From CADEED01 sp963842515 (GTDB lineage: Bacteria; Pseudomonadota; Gammaproteobacteria; Steroidobacterales; Steroidobacteraceae): DNA of 64,000 nt. The notes beneath the pieces were generated by a model. The model did no database searches, was not told where the DNA came from, and was given only the letters and a program-made list of their open reading frames with translations. The stretch lies in contig CAWJGO010000002.1 in assembly GCA_963842515.1 (NCBI GenBank), forward strand, positions 248,001 through 312,000. Reading direction: 5' to 3'. Position numbers and translations under genes: made by a program. This document shows positions 17,064-26,671 of this stretch, one piece after another; the stretch's first letter is position 1; every line of letters starts with the position of its first letter.

Positions 17064-18074
17064 ATGGCCGCCCAGGAAGTTCTCAACCAGGACGAAGTCA
17101 ACGCGCTGTTGAACGCCGTGGATTCCGGCGACGTCAACACCGACCCTCCCGGGGTCCCCGGCGAAGTGCGTCCTTATGATTTTCTGAGCGATCAGGTCGC
17201 CACGCGCGTGCACATGCCGGCGTTCGACCTGATCAACGAGCGCCTGGCCCGCAGCCTGCGCGTGAGTCTCTACAACCTGTTGCGCCGGCCGCTCGAGATC
17301 GCGGTCATGCCCATGCAGGTGCGCAAGTTCGCCGACTACGCGCAGTCGCTGGCCTTGCCCAGCAACCTCAACCTGATCCGCATCAATCCGCTGCGCGGCA
17401 GCGCGCTGTTCGTGCTCGACCCGGCACTGGTGTTCACGGTGGTCGACAACTTCTTCGGCGGTACGGGCCGTCAGCAGAAGGCGGAGGGCCGCGAATTCGC
17501 ACCCACCGAAATGCGCGTGATCCAGATGTTGCTGCGCGCGGCCTTCAACGACATGCGCGAGGCCTGGGCGCCGGTCGCGGCCATCGACATCGAATTCGTG
17601 AAGGCCGAAGTCAATCCGAGTTTTGCGCAGATCGCCGCGGCGGCCGAGCCGGTGGTGATCTGCGGATTCCAGCTGGCTCTCGAGGGCGGCGGTGGCGAGA
17701 TGCACATCGTGTTGCCGCTGGCAATGATCGAGCCGCTCAAGGATGCGCTCGAGGCCGGTGCCTCGGGCGTGAACGCCGCGCAGGACGATCGCTGGCTGGC
17801 CTCGCTCAAGGAGGACATCCAGGACGCGGAGATCGAGCTGTCGACCATGCTGGGCAACGCCAGCGTGACGCTCAACCAGCTCGTGAATCTGAAGCCTGGC
17901 GACGTGATCCCCTGTGATTTTTCCGGAAAGGCCACCGTGCTCGCCGAGGGCGTGCCGCTGTTCCGCGGCAGCTACGGCGTGTCGCGCGGACACCAGTCGG
18001 TGCGATTCGAACAGCGAGTGCGCCGCCCGCGAACCAACGCGGGCGACGCTCTGTTGCTGCGCAAGACAACCTGA
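17064..18074 (+). CDS. fliM: FliM C-ring switch protein
   Basis: A 336-residue protein with the N-terminal CheY-P binding peptide (LNQDEVNALLNAVDSGD), the CheC-like middle domain (RPYDFLSDQVATRVHMPAFD, FFGGTGR) and a C-terminal SpoA domain. FliM links FliG and FliN and reverses the motor on CheY-P binding. Retention of the CheY-binding peptide shows the organism has chemotaxis signalling even though no che genes lie in this window. Spacing to fliN is 11 bases. Confidence 0.96.
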   Translation: MAAQEVLNQDEVNALLNAVDSGDVNTDPPGVPGEVRPYDFLSDQVATRVHMPAFDLINERLARSLRVSLYNLLRRPLEIAVMPMQVRKFADYAQSLALPSNLNLIRINPLRGSALFVLDPALVFTVVDNFFGGTGRQQKAEGREFAPTEMRVIQMLLRAAFNDMREAWAPVAAIDIEFVKAEVNPSFAQIAAAAEPVVICGFQLALEGGGGEMHIVLPLAMIEPLKDALEAGASGVNAAQDDRWLASLKEDIQDAEIELSTMLGNASVTLNQLVNLKPGDVIPCDFSGKATVLAEGVPLFRGSYGVSRGHQSVRFEQRVRRPRTNAGDALLLRKTT

Positions 18075-18085
18075 GGATGAAATGA

Positions 18086-18397
18086 ATGAACGCTAAAGCA
18101 ACCGCGCAAGCGGAAGAAATCGACAGCGCCACTGCCGACGTGAACCTCGAGGCGATCCTCGATGTGCCGGTGACGCTGTCCATGGAAGTCGGCCGCACAC
18201 GCATCCCGATCCGCAACCTGCTGCAGTTGAACCAGGGCAGTGTGGTCGAGCTCGATCGCGCCGCGGGCGAGCCTTTCGATGTGTTCGTCAACGGCACGTT
18301 GGTCGCCCACGGCGAAGTGGTGGTGGTCAACGAAAAGTTCGGCATCCGCATCACCGACGTCGTCAGTGCCGCCGAACGCATCAAGAAGCTCAAGTAG
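18086..18397 (+). CDS. fliN: FliN C-ring protein
   Basis: A 103-residue SpoA-domain protein (VPVTLSMEVGRTRIPIRNLL, then LNQGSVVELDR and GEVVVVNEKFGIRITDV). FliN forms the bottom of the C-ring and docks FliH-FliI. It has the short form without a long N-terminal extension. The stop codon overlaps the GTG start of fliO by one base. Confidence 0.95.
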   Translation: MNAKATAQAEEIDSATADVNLEAILDVPVTLSMEVGRTRIPIRNLLQLNQGSVVELDRAAGEPFDVFVNGTLVAHGEVVVVNEKFGIRITDVVSAAERIKKLK

Positions 18398-18780
18398 TGT
18401 CCAGCCCGCTATTTGCCGCGCCCGCCGCCGGCACCGCGCAGTCTGCGGGCGGCGGACTCGCCGAAGTCACGCTGGCGTTGATCGTCATCGTCGCGCTGAT
18501 CGCAGGTCTTGCCTGGGCGATGAAGCGCATGCGCCGCTTCACCAGCGGCGCGCAAACGCGCATCCAGGTACTCAGCGATCAGGTGATGGGGCCGAAGGAA
18601 CGTTGCGTGCTGGTGCGCGTCGGTGACACCGACATCCTGATCGGCGTCGCGCAAGGTTCCGTGAACACGCTGCACGTGTTTGCTCCGGGTGCCAACACAG
18701 AGGCGCCTGTGGCACCGCCGGCGGGCGGACCCACGACTCCTAACTTCAAGGCCCTGCTGATGCGGAGCCTTGGTAAATGA
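18397..18780 (+). CDS. fliO: FliO export-gate assembly protein
   Basis: A 127-residue membrane protein with one transmembrane helix (LALIVIVALIAGLAWAMKR, about 25-44) followed by the FliO cytoplasmic domain (IQVLSDQVMGPKERCVLVRV, DILIGVAQGSVNTLHVF). FliO assists assembly of the FliP pentamer. GTG start overlapping the fliN stop; the end overlaps fliP by 4 bases. FliO is the least conserved export protein, so the call rests on size, topology and position. Confidence 0.88.
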   Translation: MSSPLFAAPAAGTAQSAGGGLAEVTLALIVIVALIAGLAWAMKRMRRFTSGAQTRIQVLSDQVMGPKERCVLVRVGDTDILIGVAQGSVNTLHVFAPGANTEAPVAPPAGGPTTPNFKALLMRSLGK

Positions 18781-19538
18781 AAGTGGGCGGCCTGAAACGC
18801 ATTGTTTTCGCAGTGGGGCTGCTGTTGCTGCCGATGGCGGCATCGGCTGCCGCTGCCGCCGGCGGCCTGCCCGCGGTGACGGTCACCACCGCGCCCGGTG
18901 GCGGACAGACTTATTCGCTGACGCTCCAGGTCCTCATCCTGATGACGGTGCTGTCGTTGCTGCCCGCCATCCTGCTGATGATGACGGCGTTCACGCGCAT
19001 CGTAATCGTGCTGGCGATCCTGCGGCAGGCCATCGGCGCCGGTCAGACACCGCCTAACCAGGTGCTCGTGGGTCTGGCGCTGTTTCTCACGTTGTTCGTC
19101 ATGGCTCCCGTGATCGACAAGGTGAATACCGAAGCCGCGCAGCCGTATCTTGCGGGCACCATCGAAACCACTGTGGCGCTCGAACGCGCCATCGTGCCAC
19201 TCAAGGGTTTCATGCTCGAGCAGACGCGCGAGTCGGACATCGCGACGTTCGTGCGCATTTCCGGCGGCAAGGGATTCGCCAGGCCCGCCGACGTGCCGCT
19301 CAGCATCCTGGTGCCGGCCTTCGTCACCAGTGAGCTCAAGACCGCGTTCCAGATCGGTTTCCTGCTGTTCATTCCTTTCGTGATCATCGATCTCGTCGTG
19401 GCGAGCGTGCTGATGTCGATGGGCATGATGATGCTCTCGCCGGTACTCATCTCGCTGCCCTTCAAGATCATGTTGTTCGTTCTCATCGACGGCTGGGCGT
19501 TGGTCATGGGAACGATCGCACAAAGTTTTTTCAGATAG
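18777..19538 (+). CDS. fliP: FliP export-gate protein
   Basis: A 253-residue protein with a signal peptide (about 1-24), then FliP motifs (LILMTVLSLLPAILLMMTAF; RIVIVLAILRQAIGAGQTPP; NQVLVGLALFLTLFVMAPV) and a C-terminal pair of helices. Five FliP subunits make most of the export gate. The start overlaps fliO (ATGA). fliQ follows after 11 bases. Confidence 0.96.
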   Translation: MKVGGLKRIVFAVGLLLLPMAASAAAAAGGLPAVTVTTAPGGGQTYSLTLQVLILMTVLSLLPAILLMMTAFTRIVIVLAILRQAIGAGQTPPNQVLVGLALFLTLFVMAPVIDKVNTEAAQPYLAGTIETTVALERAIVPLKGFMLEQTRESDIATFVRISGGKGFARPADVPLSILVPAFVTSELKTAFQIGFLLFIPFVIIDLVVASVLMSMGMMMLSPVLISLPFKIMLFVLIDGWALVMGTIAQSFFR

Positions 19539-19549
19539 GGGTCCTGCAG

Positions 19550-19819
19550 ATGAGTCCCGAAATGGTGGTAACCGTCGGCCGGCACGCGCTCGAAATGACG
19601 CTCATGCTCGCAGCGCCGCTGTTGCTCACGGCGCTGGCGGTGGGCCTCATCGTCGGCATCTTTCAGGCCGCGACCTCGATCAACGAGATGACGCTGTCGT
19701 TCATCCCGAAACTGCTCGCCATGGCCGCCGTGCTGGCGCTCACCGGTCCGTGGATGCTGCGCAGTCTCGTGGAATACACGCGCGGCCTCATTGAAAGCAT
19801 TCCGGCGTTGGTGGGTTAG
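19550..19819 (+). CDS. fliQ: FliQ export-gate protein
   Basis: An 89-residue protein with two transmembrane hairpin helices (LEMTLMLAAPLLLTALAVGL; AVLALTGPWMLRSLVEYTR) and the conserved QAATSINEMTLSFIPK linker. FliQ completes the FliPQR gate. The fliR start lies 4 bases after its stop. Confidence 0.96.
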   Translation: MSPEMVVTVGRHALEMTLMLAAPLLLTALAVGLIVGIFQAATSINEMTLSFIPKLLAMAAVLALTGPWMLRSLVEYTRGLIESIPALVG

Positions 19820-19823
19820 GCCC

Positions 19824-20597
19824 ATGCTCGCGTACACCACCGGACAACTCGAAGCGTGGGTCGCGCAGGGATTTTTTCCCTTTGCGCGCATCGGCGCCTG
19901 CCTCATGGTCGCGCCGGTGTTTGGCGCGCGTTTCGTGCCGGTCCGCACGCGCATCATCCTCTCCGTCGCATTGACCGCGCTAGTAGTGCCGCTGATCCCG
20001 GCGCCCGCGATTGCGCCGTTCTCGCCGCAGGGTCTGGTCGCCGTATTCCAGCAGTTGCTGATCGGCGTGGCCTTGGGTTTCGCGTTGCAGGTGGTCTTCG
20101 ACGCGCTGGCGCTGGCGGGGCAACTGCTGGCCAACAGCATGGGACTCTCATTCGCGTTCAACGTCGATCCGTTACGCGGCAGCAGCACTCCGGCGCTGGG
20201 CCAGCTGTACGTCATTCTCGCCACGCTCACCTTCCTGGCACTCGGCGGGCACCTCGCTCTCATCGAAATGCTGGTCGCCGGCCTCTACACCATGCCGGTC
20301 GGCGTGACGGGGCTCGGTAGTGAGGGGCTCTGGGCGTTGGTGCTGTGGGGTGGGACGCTGTTCTCAGGCGCCATTTCCATTGCGTTGCCCGGCGTCACCG
20401 CGCTGCTCATCGTGAATCTCGCCTTCGGTGTCGTGAGCCGCGCCGCGCCTGCGCTCAATCTGTTCGCGGTCGGCTTTCCCGTATCGCTGGTCATCGGCCT
20501 GCTGGTGATCCTCGCCGGCATTGCACCGCTGCAAGCCAGCTTCATGGAGCTGCTGGCAAAAGGCTTCGAGTTCCTCCGTTCGCTGGGAGGCGGCTGA
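19824..20597 (+). CDS. fliR: FliR export-gate protein
   Basis: A 257-residue polytopic protein with FliR features (PFARIGACLMVAPVFGARFV; LGFALQVVFDALALAGQLLA; SMGLSFAFNVDP). One FliR caps the FliP5 ring and contacts FlhB. The ATG at 19824 is chosen because it follows the fliQ stop directly; an upstream in-frame ATG would overlap fliQ in a different frame. Spacing to flhB is 4 bases. Confidence 0.95.
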   Translation: MLAYTTGQLEAWVAQGFFPFARIGACLMVAPVFGARFVPVRTRIILSVALTALVVPLIPAPAIAPFSPQGLVAVFQQLLIGVALGFALQVVFDALALAGQLLANSMGLSFAFNVDPLRGSSTPALGQLYVILATLTFLALGGHLALIEMLVAGLYTMPVGVTGLGSEGLWALVLWGGTLFSGAISIALPGVTALLIVNLAFGVVSRAAPALNLFAVGFPVSLVIGLLVILAGIAPLQASFMELLAKGFEFLRSLGGG

Positions 20598-20601
20598 AGT
20601 C

Positions 20602-21702
20602 ATGGCTGAGACCGCCGCAGAACGCACCGAGCAAGCGACTCCCAAGCGCCTCGATGAGGCGCGCAAGAAGGGCCAGGTGCCGCGCTCGGCGGAGCTGTCG
20701 ATGGCCGCAGTGTGCATCGCGGCCGCCGCGGCCATCTACACGCTGGGCCGCAGCGCAGCCGGTCATTTCGCCGAGCTCATGCGCGGTAGTTTGAGTATCC
20801 GGCCGGAACAGGCCGTAGGTGAAAATGTCATCTGGCCGGCGCTCACCGGTGCCGGCTCGCAGGCGTTGATCAGTATCCTGCCGATCCTCGGCGCCACGTT
20901 CGTGGCGGCGCTGGCCGCCCCGCTCGCCATCGGCGGGTGGAACTTCTCCGGCCAGGCGCTCATGCCGCAGTTCGGCAAGTTGAGTCCCGCCAAAGGCCTG
21001 GGCCGCATGTTTTCTGCGCGCGGCGGGGTGGAGCTCGGCAAGGGCATCGCCAAGGTGTTCGTCGTCGCGCTGATCGCCTGGGTGCTGCTCAAAGGAATGA
21101 CGCCGCAGATGATGGGCCTGTCTTCCGAACCGTTGAACGGCGCCATCGGTCATGCGGCGCAACTTGCCGGATATTCCCTGTTGGTGCTGTGTTTCGGTCT
21201 CGTGGCGATCGCCGCCTTCGACGTGCCGTTCCAGCTCTGGCAGCACGGCCGCGACCTCAAGATGACGCGCGAAGAAGTCCGCGAAGAATACAAAGAGAGC
21301 GAGGGCTCGCCGGAAACGCGCGGCCGCATCCGCGAGGCACAGCGCGCGCTGGCGCGTGGGCGCATGTTGCAGGAGATTCCGCAGGCCGACGTGGTGGTGA
21401 CCAATCCCACGCACTTCGCCGTGGCGCTGCGCTACGACGATCAGAAGATGCGCGCGCCCATCGTCGTGGCCAAGGGCACCGATCTGCTGGCGGCCCGCAT
21501 CCGCGAGATCGCCGCGGAAAACGGCGTGCCCATCCTGGAAGCGCCGCCGCTGGCGCGCGCCTTGTACCGCACCGTGGATCTCGGCCGCGAAGTTCCCGCG
21601 GCGCTGTATGTCACGGTCGCGCAGGTGCTGACCTATGTGTACCAGCTCAAGGCCGCCATCGAGCGCGGTGTCCAACCACCTCCGCCACCCATCATTAACT
21701 AG
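20602..21702 (+). CDS. flhB: FlhB export switch protein
   Basis: A 366-residue protein: basic N-terminus typical of FlhB (ERTEQATPKRLDEARKKGQV), four transmembrane helices, and a cytoplasmic autocleaving domain with the NPTH motif at residues 268-271. Cleavage between Asn and Pro lets FliK switch export from rod/hook to filament substrates. The C-terminal tail ends in a Pro-rich stretch. It is separated from flhA by 2 bases. Confidence 0.96.
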   Translation: MAETAAERTEQATPKRLDEARKKGQVPRSAELSMAAVCIAAAAAIYTLGRSAAGHFAELMRGSLSIRPEQAVGENVIWPALTGAGSQALISILPILGATFVAALAAPLAIGGWNFSGQALMPQFGKLSPAKGLGRMFSARGGVELGKGIAKVFVVALIAWVLLKGMTPQMMGLSSEPLNGAIGHAAQLAGYSLLVLCFGLVAIAAFDVPFQLWQHGRDLKMTREEVREEYKESEGSPETRGRIREAQRALARGRMLQEIPQADVVVTNPTHFAVALRYDDQKMRAPIVVAKGTDLLAARIREIAAENGVPILEAPPLARALYRTVDLGREVPAALYVTVAQVLTYVYQLKAAIERGVQPPPPPIIN

Positions 21703-21704
21703 CC

Positions 21705-23786
21705 ATGGCTGACGCAACCACCAACCACACAGGGTTCGGCTCACTGATGCACTTGGGACTCGGCATTCCGCTGGGCCTCATTGCCATCCTCGCGATGATG
21801 ATCCTGCCGTTGCCGCCGGTGGTGCTGGACGTGTTGTTCACTTTCAACATCGCGCTGGCGCTGGTCATCGTCATGGCGGTTTTCAACGTCAAACGGCCGC
21901 TCGATTTCGCCATCTTTCCGACCGTGCTGTTGCTGGTCACCATCCTGCGCCTCGCGCTCAACGTCGCCTCCACGCGCGTGGTGCTGCTGCACGGCCACGA
22001 GGGATCACACGCCGCCGGCAAGGTGATCGCCGCCTTCGGCGAGTTCGTCATCGGTGGAAATTTCGCCGTCGGTGCCGTGGTTTTCATCGTGCTCACCATC
22101 ATCAACTTCGTGGTGGTGACCAAGGGCGCCGGCCGCGTCTCGGAAGTGTCGGCGCGATTCGCGTTGGACGCCATGCCGGGTAAACAGATGGCCATTGACG
22201 CCGACCTGAACGCCGGCCTCATCACCCAGGACGAAGCGCGCTCGCGCCGCGCCGAAGTGCGCGCCGAATCGGATTTCTACGGCTCGATGGACGGCGCCAG
22301 CAAATTCGTGCGCGGCGACGCCATCGCCGGCATCCTCATCATGGTCATCAACATCGTCGGTGGTCTGCTCATCGGCACGATGATGCACGACCTGCCCATG
22401 GGCGAGGCCACGAAAACCTACACCTTGCTCACCATCGGCGACGGCCTGGTGGCGCAGATCCCCGGTCTCATGTTGTCGGTGGCGGTCGCCATCATCGTCA
22501 CGCGCGTCACCCGCGAGCAGGACATGGGCGGCGAGCTCAGTAAACAGTTGTTTGGCCAGCCGAAGGCGCTGGGAGTTGCGGCGGCGGTGCTCGGCATCAT
22601 GGGGTTGATTCCCGGCATGCCTAACATGGTGTTCCTGTCGATCGCCGCTCTGTGTGGTTATGGCGCCTGGCGCATCGTCAAGAAACGTGAGGCGGCCGCG
22701 GCGGTGCCCGTGCCCGCGCCGGAACCAGCGCCAGCGCCGGCGGAAGTGCAGGAGTTGTCCTGGGAGGATGTCCGTCCGGTGGATGTCATCGGCCTGGAAG
22801 TCGGTTACCGGCTGGTGCCGCTGGTGGATCGAACGAAGGGTGGCGACTTGCTGGCGCGCATCCGCGGCATCCGCCGCAAGCTCACGCAGGAGCTTGGTTT
22901 CCTGGTGCAGGCCGTGCACATCCGCGACAACCTGGAGCTCGGGCCGAATGCATATCGCATCAGGCTCGCCGGAGTCGCCATCGGCGAAAGCATCGTGCAT
23001 CCCGATCGCGAGCTCGCCATCAATCCCGGGCGCGTGTTCGGGCCCCTGAACGGACTCGCGACCAAAGATCCGGCCTTTGGCATGGAGGCCACGTGGATCG
23101 AACCGTCGATGCGCGAACACGCGCAGTCGCTCGGCTACACGGTGGTGGACGCTGCCACGGTGATCGCGACACATCTTTCGCATCTCGTGCAGACCCACGC
23201 GCACGAGTTGTTTGGCCACGAAGAAGCCGAGCAGTTGCTCAAGACGCTCGCCAAGACCGCGCCCAAGCTGGTCGACGAGCTGGTGCCCAAAGTACTGCCG
23301 CTCGCCGTCGTGGTGCGCGTGATGCAGGGGTTACTCGCAGAACGCGTGCCGATCCGCAACGTGCGCGCCATCGTCGAAGCGCTGGCGGAAGCGGGTCCGC
23401 GCTCCTCGGATCCGGCGGTTCTCATCGGGCAAGTCAGGGTTGCCCTGGGTCGCCAGATCGTCCAGGACATCGTCGGCCTCGCCGACGAGTTGCCCGTCAT
23501 CACACTTGAGCCAGAACTCGAGCGTCTTTTGTCAAATGGGCTCGCGAATAGCGGTGTGAACCCTGGTTTGGAGCCAGGGCTGGCAGAGCGCTTGCAACGA
23601 GGATTAACAGACGCGGTGCAGCGTCAAGAACGTGGCGGCGAGCCGGCGGTGCTGTTGACGCCGCCCGCGCTGCGCGCGGCGCTGGCACGGTTCTTCAGGG
23701 TCAGTGTTCCCGGGTTACACGTGCTGGCATGGAACGAAGTGCCGGACAACCGCAAGGTCCGCATGGTGACGGCGGTCGGTAGATAG
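21705..23786 (+). CDS. flhA: FlhA export-gate platform protein
   Basis: A 693-residue protein with about eight N-terminal transmembrane helices (IPLGLIAILAMMILPLPPVV onward), the highly conserved FHIPEP loop (ALDAMPGKQMAIDADLNAGL; EADFYGSMDGA-like EsDFYGSMDGA), and a large cytoplasmic nonamer domain that docks chaperone-substrate complexes. An Ala/Pro linker lies near residues 330-350. Length matches the family. flhF follows after 11 bases. Confidence 0.97.
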   Translation: MADATTNHTGFGSLMHLGLGIPLGLIAILAMMILPLPPVVLDVLFTFNIALALVIVMAVFNVKRPLDFAIFPTVLLLVTILRLALNVASTRVVLLHGHEGSHAAGKVIAAFGEFVIGGNFAVGAVVFIVLTIINFVVVTKGAGRVSEVSARFALDAMPGKQMAIDADLNAGLITQDEARSRRAEVRAESDFYGSMDGASKFVRGDAIAGILIMVINIVGGLLIGTMMHDLPMGEATKTYTLLTIGDGLVAQIPGLMLSVAVAIIVTRVTREQDMGGELSKQLFGQPKALGVAAAVLGIMGLIPGMPNMVFLSIAALCGYGAWRIVKKREAAAAVPVPAPEPAPAPAEVQELSWEDVRPVDVIGLEVGYRLVPLVDRTKGGDLLARIRGIRRKLTQELGFLVQAVHIRDNLELGPNAYRIRLAGVAIGESIVHPDRELAINPGRVFGPLNGLATKDPAFGMEATWIEPSMREHAQSLGYTVVDAATVIATHLSHLVQTHAHELFGHEEAEQLLKTLAKTAPKLVDELVPKVLPLAVVVRVMQGLLAERVPIRNVRAIVEALAEAGPRSSDPAVLIGQVRVALGRQIVQDIVGLADELPVITLEPELERLLSNGLANSGVNPGLEPGLAERLQRGLTDAVQRQERGGEPAVLLTPPALRAALARFFRVSVPGLHVLAWNEVPDNRKVRMVTAVGR

Positions 23787-23797
23787 GACGGAAGTAA

Positions 23798-25066
23798 ATG
23801 AAAATACAAAGATACTTGGCGAAAGACATGCGCAGCGCGCTGGCCCAGGTGCGCGAAGCCCTTGGGTCCGACGCCGTCATCCTCTCTTCGGGGCGCGTGG
23901 GCGATGAAGTGGAGGTGGTGGCCGCCATCGACTTCGAATCGCAGCGCGAGAGCCTGGAGGTAGAGACGGAATACCGCGCGCCAGCAGCGAGCGCAACGCG
24001 CACGCCTGTCCGTCCCGTCGATTTCACCAAGGGCAAGCGCGCCTCCTCGCAGCTGTCGCCGGAAGTGGCCCAGTTCGGATCGCATGAAAACGACGCGCCG
24101 CCCGCGCGCCACGCAGCCGGCGCCGAAACCTCGCTGGCCGATGAAGTCAAAGGCATGCGCCGCATGCTCGAGGCGCAGCTCGCCACGCTCACCTGGAACG
24201 ACATGTCGCGGCGCTCGCCGCTGCAGGCCGCGATGCTCAAGGAGCTGGCGCGGCTCGGCCTGTCGAACGAGCTGGCGCAATCGCTGGCGCGCAAGATTCC
24301 CGAGAACCTCAATTTCACCGCCGCAAGACGTTTTGCACTCGCGACCATCTCGCGCACCATCCAGGTCACCGGCGATCGCTGGCTGGAAGAGGGCGGACGC
24401 GTCGCATTCGCCGGTCCCGCCGGCGCTGGCAAGACCACGCTGATCGCCAAGCTCGCCGCCCGCTGGGTGCTGCGCCACGGTCCGCGCCGCATCGCGCTCG
24501 TGTCCGCGGATGCCGTGCGCATCGGTGCCCATGAGCAGATGCACATGCTCGGACGTTTGTTAGGTGTCACGGCACACACGGTGTACGACATCGCCGAGCT
24601 GCCCGAGCTGCTGACGGGACTCGCCGGCCAGCGGCTGATTCTCATCGACACCGCGGGCGCGAGCCCGCGCGATCCGGAACTTGCGCGGCGGTTGCGCCTG
24701 CTGCACCAGCTGCAGACCAGCACGTCGGGACCCGGCATGGAAACCGCCATCGTGCTGCCCGCCAGCACCCAGGCCGGCACCATCGACGAGGTGCTGGGCC
24801 GCTTCGCGCTCGCCCAGCCCTCGGCAGTCTGCATCACCAAGGTCGACGAGGCGGTGAGCCTCGGCGGCATTCTCTCGGCGCTGGTGCGCACCAAACTACC
24901 GGCGGCGTATGTCAGCGACGGCCAGCGCGTGCCCGAGGACCTCGAGCCCGCCCGCGCGCACAGCCTGGTGGCGCGCGCCGTGGACATCGCGCATCGCAAC
25001 ACCGCAACGCCGGACGACGAAACCATGCAGCGCAGAATCTCGGGAGTGGACCATGGCCGCGCCTGA
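23798..25066 (+). CDS. flhF: FlhF polar-flagellum placement GTPase
   Basis: A 422-residue SRP-type GTPase. The N-terminus (MKIQRYLAKDMRSALAQVRE, then GSDAVILSSGRV) is the FlhF B-domain, followed by a linker, N domain, and G domain with P-loop GPAGAGKTTL near 205-215, LVSADAVRIGAHEQM, LILIDTAGA and ITKVDEA. FlhF selects the pole for flagellar assembly and is controlled by FleN. The end overlaps fleN by 14 bases. Its presence with fleN argues for polar flagella. Confidence 0.95.
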   Translation: MKIQRYLAKDMRSALAQVREALGSDAVILSSGRVGDEVEVVAAIDFESQRESLEVETEYRAPAASATRTPVRPVDFTKGKRASSQLSPEVAQFGSHENDAPPARHAAGAETSLADEVKGMRRMLEAQLATLTWNDMSRRSPLQAAMLKELARLGLSNELAQSLARKIPENLNFTAARRFALATISRTIQVTGDRWLEEGGRVAFAGPAGAGKTTLIAKLAARWVLRHGPRRIALVSADAVRIGAHEQMHMLGRLLGVTAHTVYDIAELPELLTGLAGQRLILIDTAGASPRDPELARRLRLLHQLQTSTSGPGMETAIVLPASTQAGTIDEVLGRFALAQPSAVCITKVDEAVSLGGILSALVRTKLPAAYVSDGQRVPEDLEPARAHSLVARAVDIAHRNTATPDDETMQRRISGVDHGRA

Positions 25067-25949
25067 CTTCGGCAAGAAGCCGGCCAATGGCATCGACGGC
25101 GTCACGCGCGCCGCGAATCCGACGCCCGTGCAGGTGATCGCGGTCACCGGTGGCAAAGGCGGCGTCGGCAAGACCACGGTGTCGGTCAATCTCGCCGCCG
25201 CGCTCGCGGCGCGCGGCAAGGAAGTGCTGCTGCTCGATGGAGACCTGGGGCTCGCCAACGTCGATGTCTTTCTGGGGCTCACGCCGAGGCTCACGCTGGC
25301 CGACGTGCTCGCCGGCAACTGCTCGCTCGAGGAAATCGTGCTCGAAGCGCCACAGGGTTTCAAAGTGGTGCCGGCGGCTTCCGGCATCGCACAGCTGGCC
25401 GAGCTCGACACACTCACGCATCTGGGGTTGGTGCGCGCCTTCGGCGACCTGACCGCCAACCTCGATGTGATGGTGGTGGACACGGCGCCGGGCATCGCCG
25501 GGTCGGTGCTGCAATTCTCCCAGGCCGCGCAGCAGGTGCTCGTGGTCATCTGTGATGAGCCTGCCTCGCTCACCGATGCCTATGCATTGATCAAGATCCT
25601 GAGCCGCGACCATGGGGTCAGCAAATTCCGCGTGCTGGTCAACCAGGTGCGCGGGCGCGGCATGGGGCAGGGGCTGTTCCAGCGCTTCGAGCGTGTGGCA
25701 ACACGATTCCTGACCGTGGAGCTCGACTACGTCGGCGAGATCCCCGAAGACCCGTTCCTGCGCCGCTCAATCCGTGAACAGCGTCCCGTTGTGCAGGCCT
25801 ATCCGCAGTGCCCATCGGCAATCGCGCTCAAGACCCTGGGGCAGAGGGCCGATATGTGGCCAGTAGCAGAGGGTCCCCGGGGGAACGTGGAGTTCTTCGT
25901 CGAGCGCCTGATCCGACGTCCATCGGTGCGCCTCGAGGTGGTTCGATGA
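25053..25949 (+). CDS. fleN: FleN/FlhG flagellar-number ATPase
   Basis: A 298-residue MinD-family ATPase with deviant Walker A KGGVGKTT at 35-42, the switch region LLDGDLGLANVDVFLGL, and VDTAPGI. FleN limits flagella to one or few per pole and, in Pseudomonas, inhibits FleQ. The ATG at 25053 gives a normal-length N-terminus with a short leader that could act as the DQAxxLR-like FlhF activator, though that motif is not clear. It overlaps flhF by 14 bases and fliA by 4. Confidence 0.94.
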   Translation: MAAPDFGKKPANGIDGVTRAANPTPVQVIAVTGGKGGVGKTTVSVNLAAALAARGKEVLLLDGDLGLANVDVFLGLTPRLTLADVLAGNCSLEEIVLEAPQGFKVVPAASGIAQLAELDTLTHLGLVRAFGDLTANLDVMVVDTAPGIAGSVLQFSQAAQQVLVVICDEPASLTDAYALIKILSRDHGVSKFRVLVNQVRGRGMGQGLFQRFERVATRFLTVELDYVGEIPEDPFLRRSIREQRPVVQAYPQCPSAIALKTLGQRADMWPVAEGPRGNVEFFVERLIRRPSVRLEVVR

Positions 25950-26665
25950 CAGGTGTGAGCGCTTACAGCCAGCGCCCCAGTGCACGGGAAACCGAAGCGC
26001 TGGTGATGCGCCATGCCGAGCTCGTGAAGCGTATCGCCTATCACCTCGCGGGCCGCCTGCCCGCGTCCGTGGAAGTCGATGACCTCATCCAGGCCGGAAT
26101 GCTCGGGCTGCTCGAGGCGGCCAATAACTACTCCGCCGGCCGCGGCGCGAGCTTCGAGACTTACGCCGGCATCCGTATTCGCGGGGCCATGCTCGACGGC
26201 CTGCGCAAGCTCGACTGGGCGCCGCGCTCCGTGCATCGCAAGGCTCGCGCAGTGGCAACCGCGATCCGCGAGCTCGAGGGCGAGATCGGCCGCGAGGCGC
26301 GCGACACCGACGTCGCCAAGAAGATGGGCGTGAGCCTGGACGAATATCACCGCATCGTCGAAGACGCCGCGGGTTGCCAGATTGCGAGCCTCACCACCGA
26401 GGAGGGTGAGATCAATGCCACCGATCCGGACGCGGACCCATTCCGCGACGTCATCGATGAAAGATTTCGCAGCGCGCTCACCGACGCCATCGCGGGGCTG
26501 CCGGACCGCGAGCGCACGGTGATGTCCCTGTATTACGACGACGAACTGAACCTGAAGGAGATCGGAGCGGTGCTGAAAGTGAGCGAGTCGCGGATCTGCC
26601 AGATCCATGGCCAGGCACTCACGCGCCTGCAGGCGCGCCTGTCGGGTTGGCGCGACCGCGTCTGA
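25946..26665 (+). CDS. fliA: Sigma-28 flagellar sigma factor FliA
   Basis: A 239-residue sigma-70 family factor of the flagellar group: region 2 (LVKRIAYHLAGRLPASVEVD, DLIQAGMLGLLEAANNY, FETYAGIRIRGAMLDGLR), region 3, and region 4 HTH (NLKEIGAVLKVSESRICQIH). It directs late flagellar genes; matching promoters are visible before fliC and the HDOD operon. The ATG overlaps the fleN stop (ATGA). FlgM, its anti-sigma partner, is not in the window. Confidence 0.96.
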   Translation: MTGVSAYSQRPSARETEALVMRHAELVKRIAYHLAGRLPASVEVDDLIQAGMLGLLEAANNYSAGRGASFETYAGIRIRGAMLDGLRKLDWAPRSVHRKARAVATAIRELEGEIGREARDTDVAKKMGVSLDEYHRIVEDAAGCQIASLTTEEGEINATDPDADPFRDVIDERFRSALTDAIAGLPDRERTVMSLYYDDELNLKEIGAVLKVSESRICQIHGQALTRLQARLSGWRDRV

Positions 26666-26671
26666 GCCGTC

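Noticed and set aside
25828..25855. Sigma-28-like box TCAAGACC-N12-GCCGATAT within fleN, 90 bases before fliA
   Set aside because: The -10 half is good, but it lies in conserved coding sequence and the spacer is one base long; fliA overlaps fleN and is more simply transcribed with it. FliA autoregulation is possible but unsupported.
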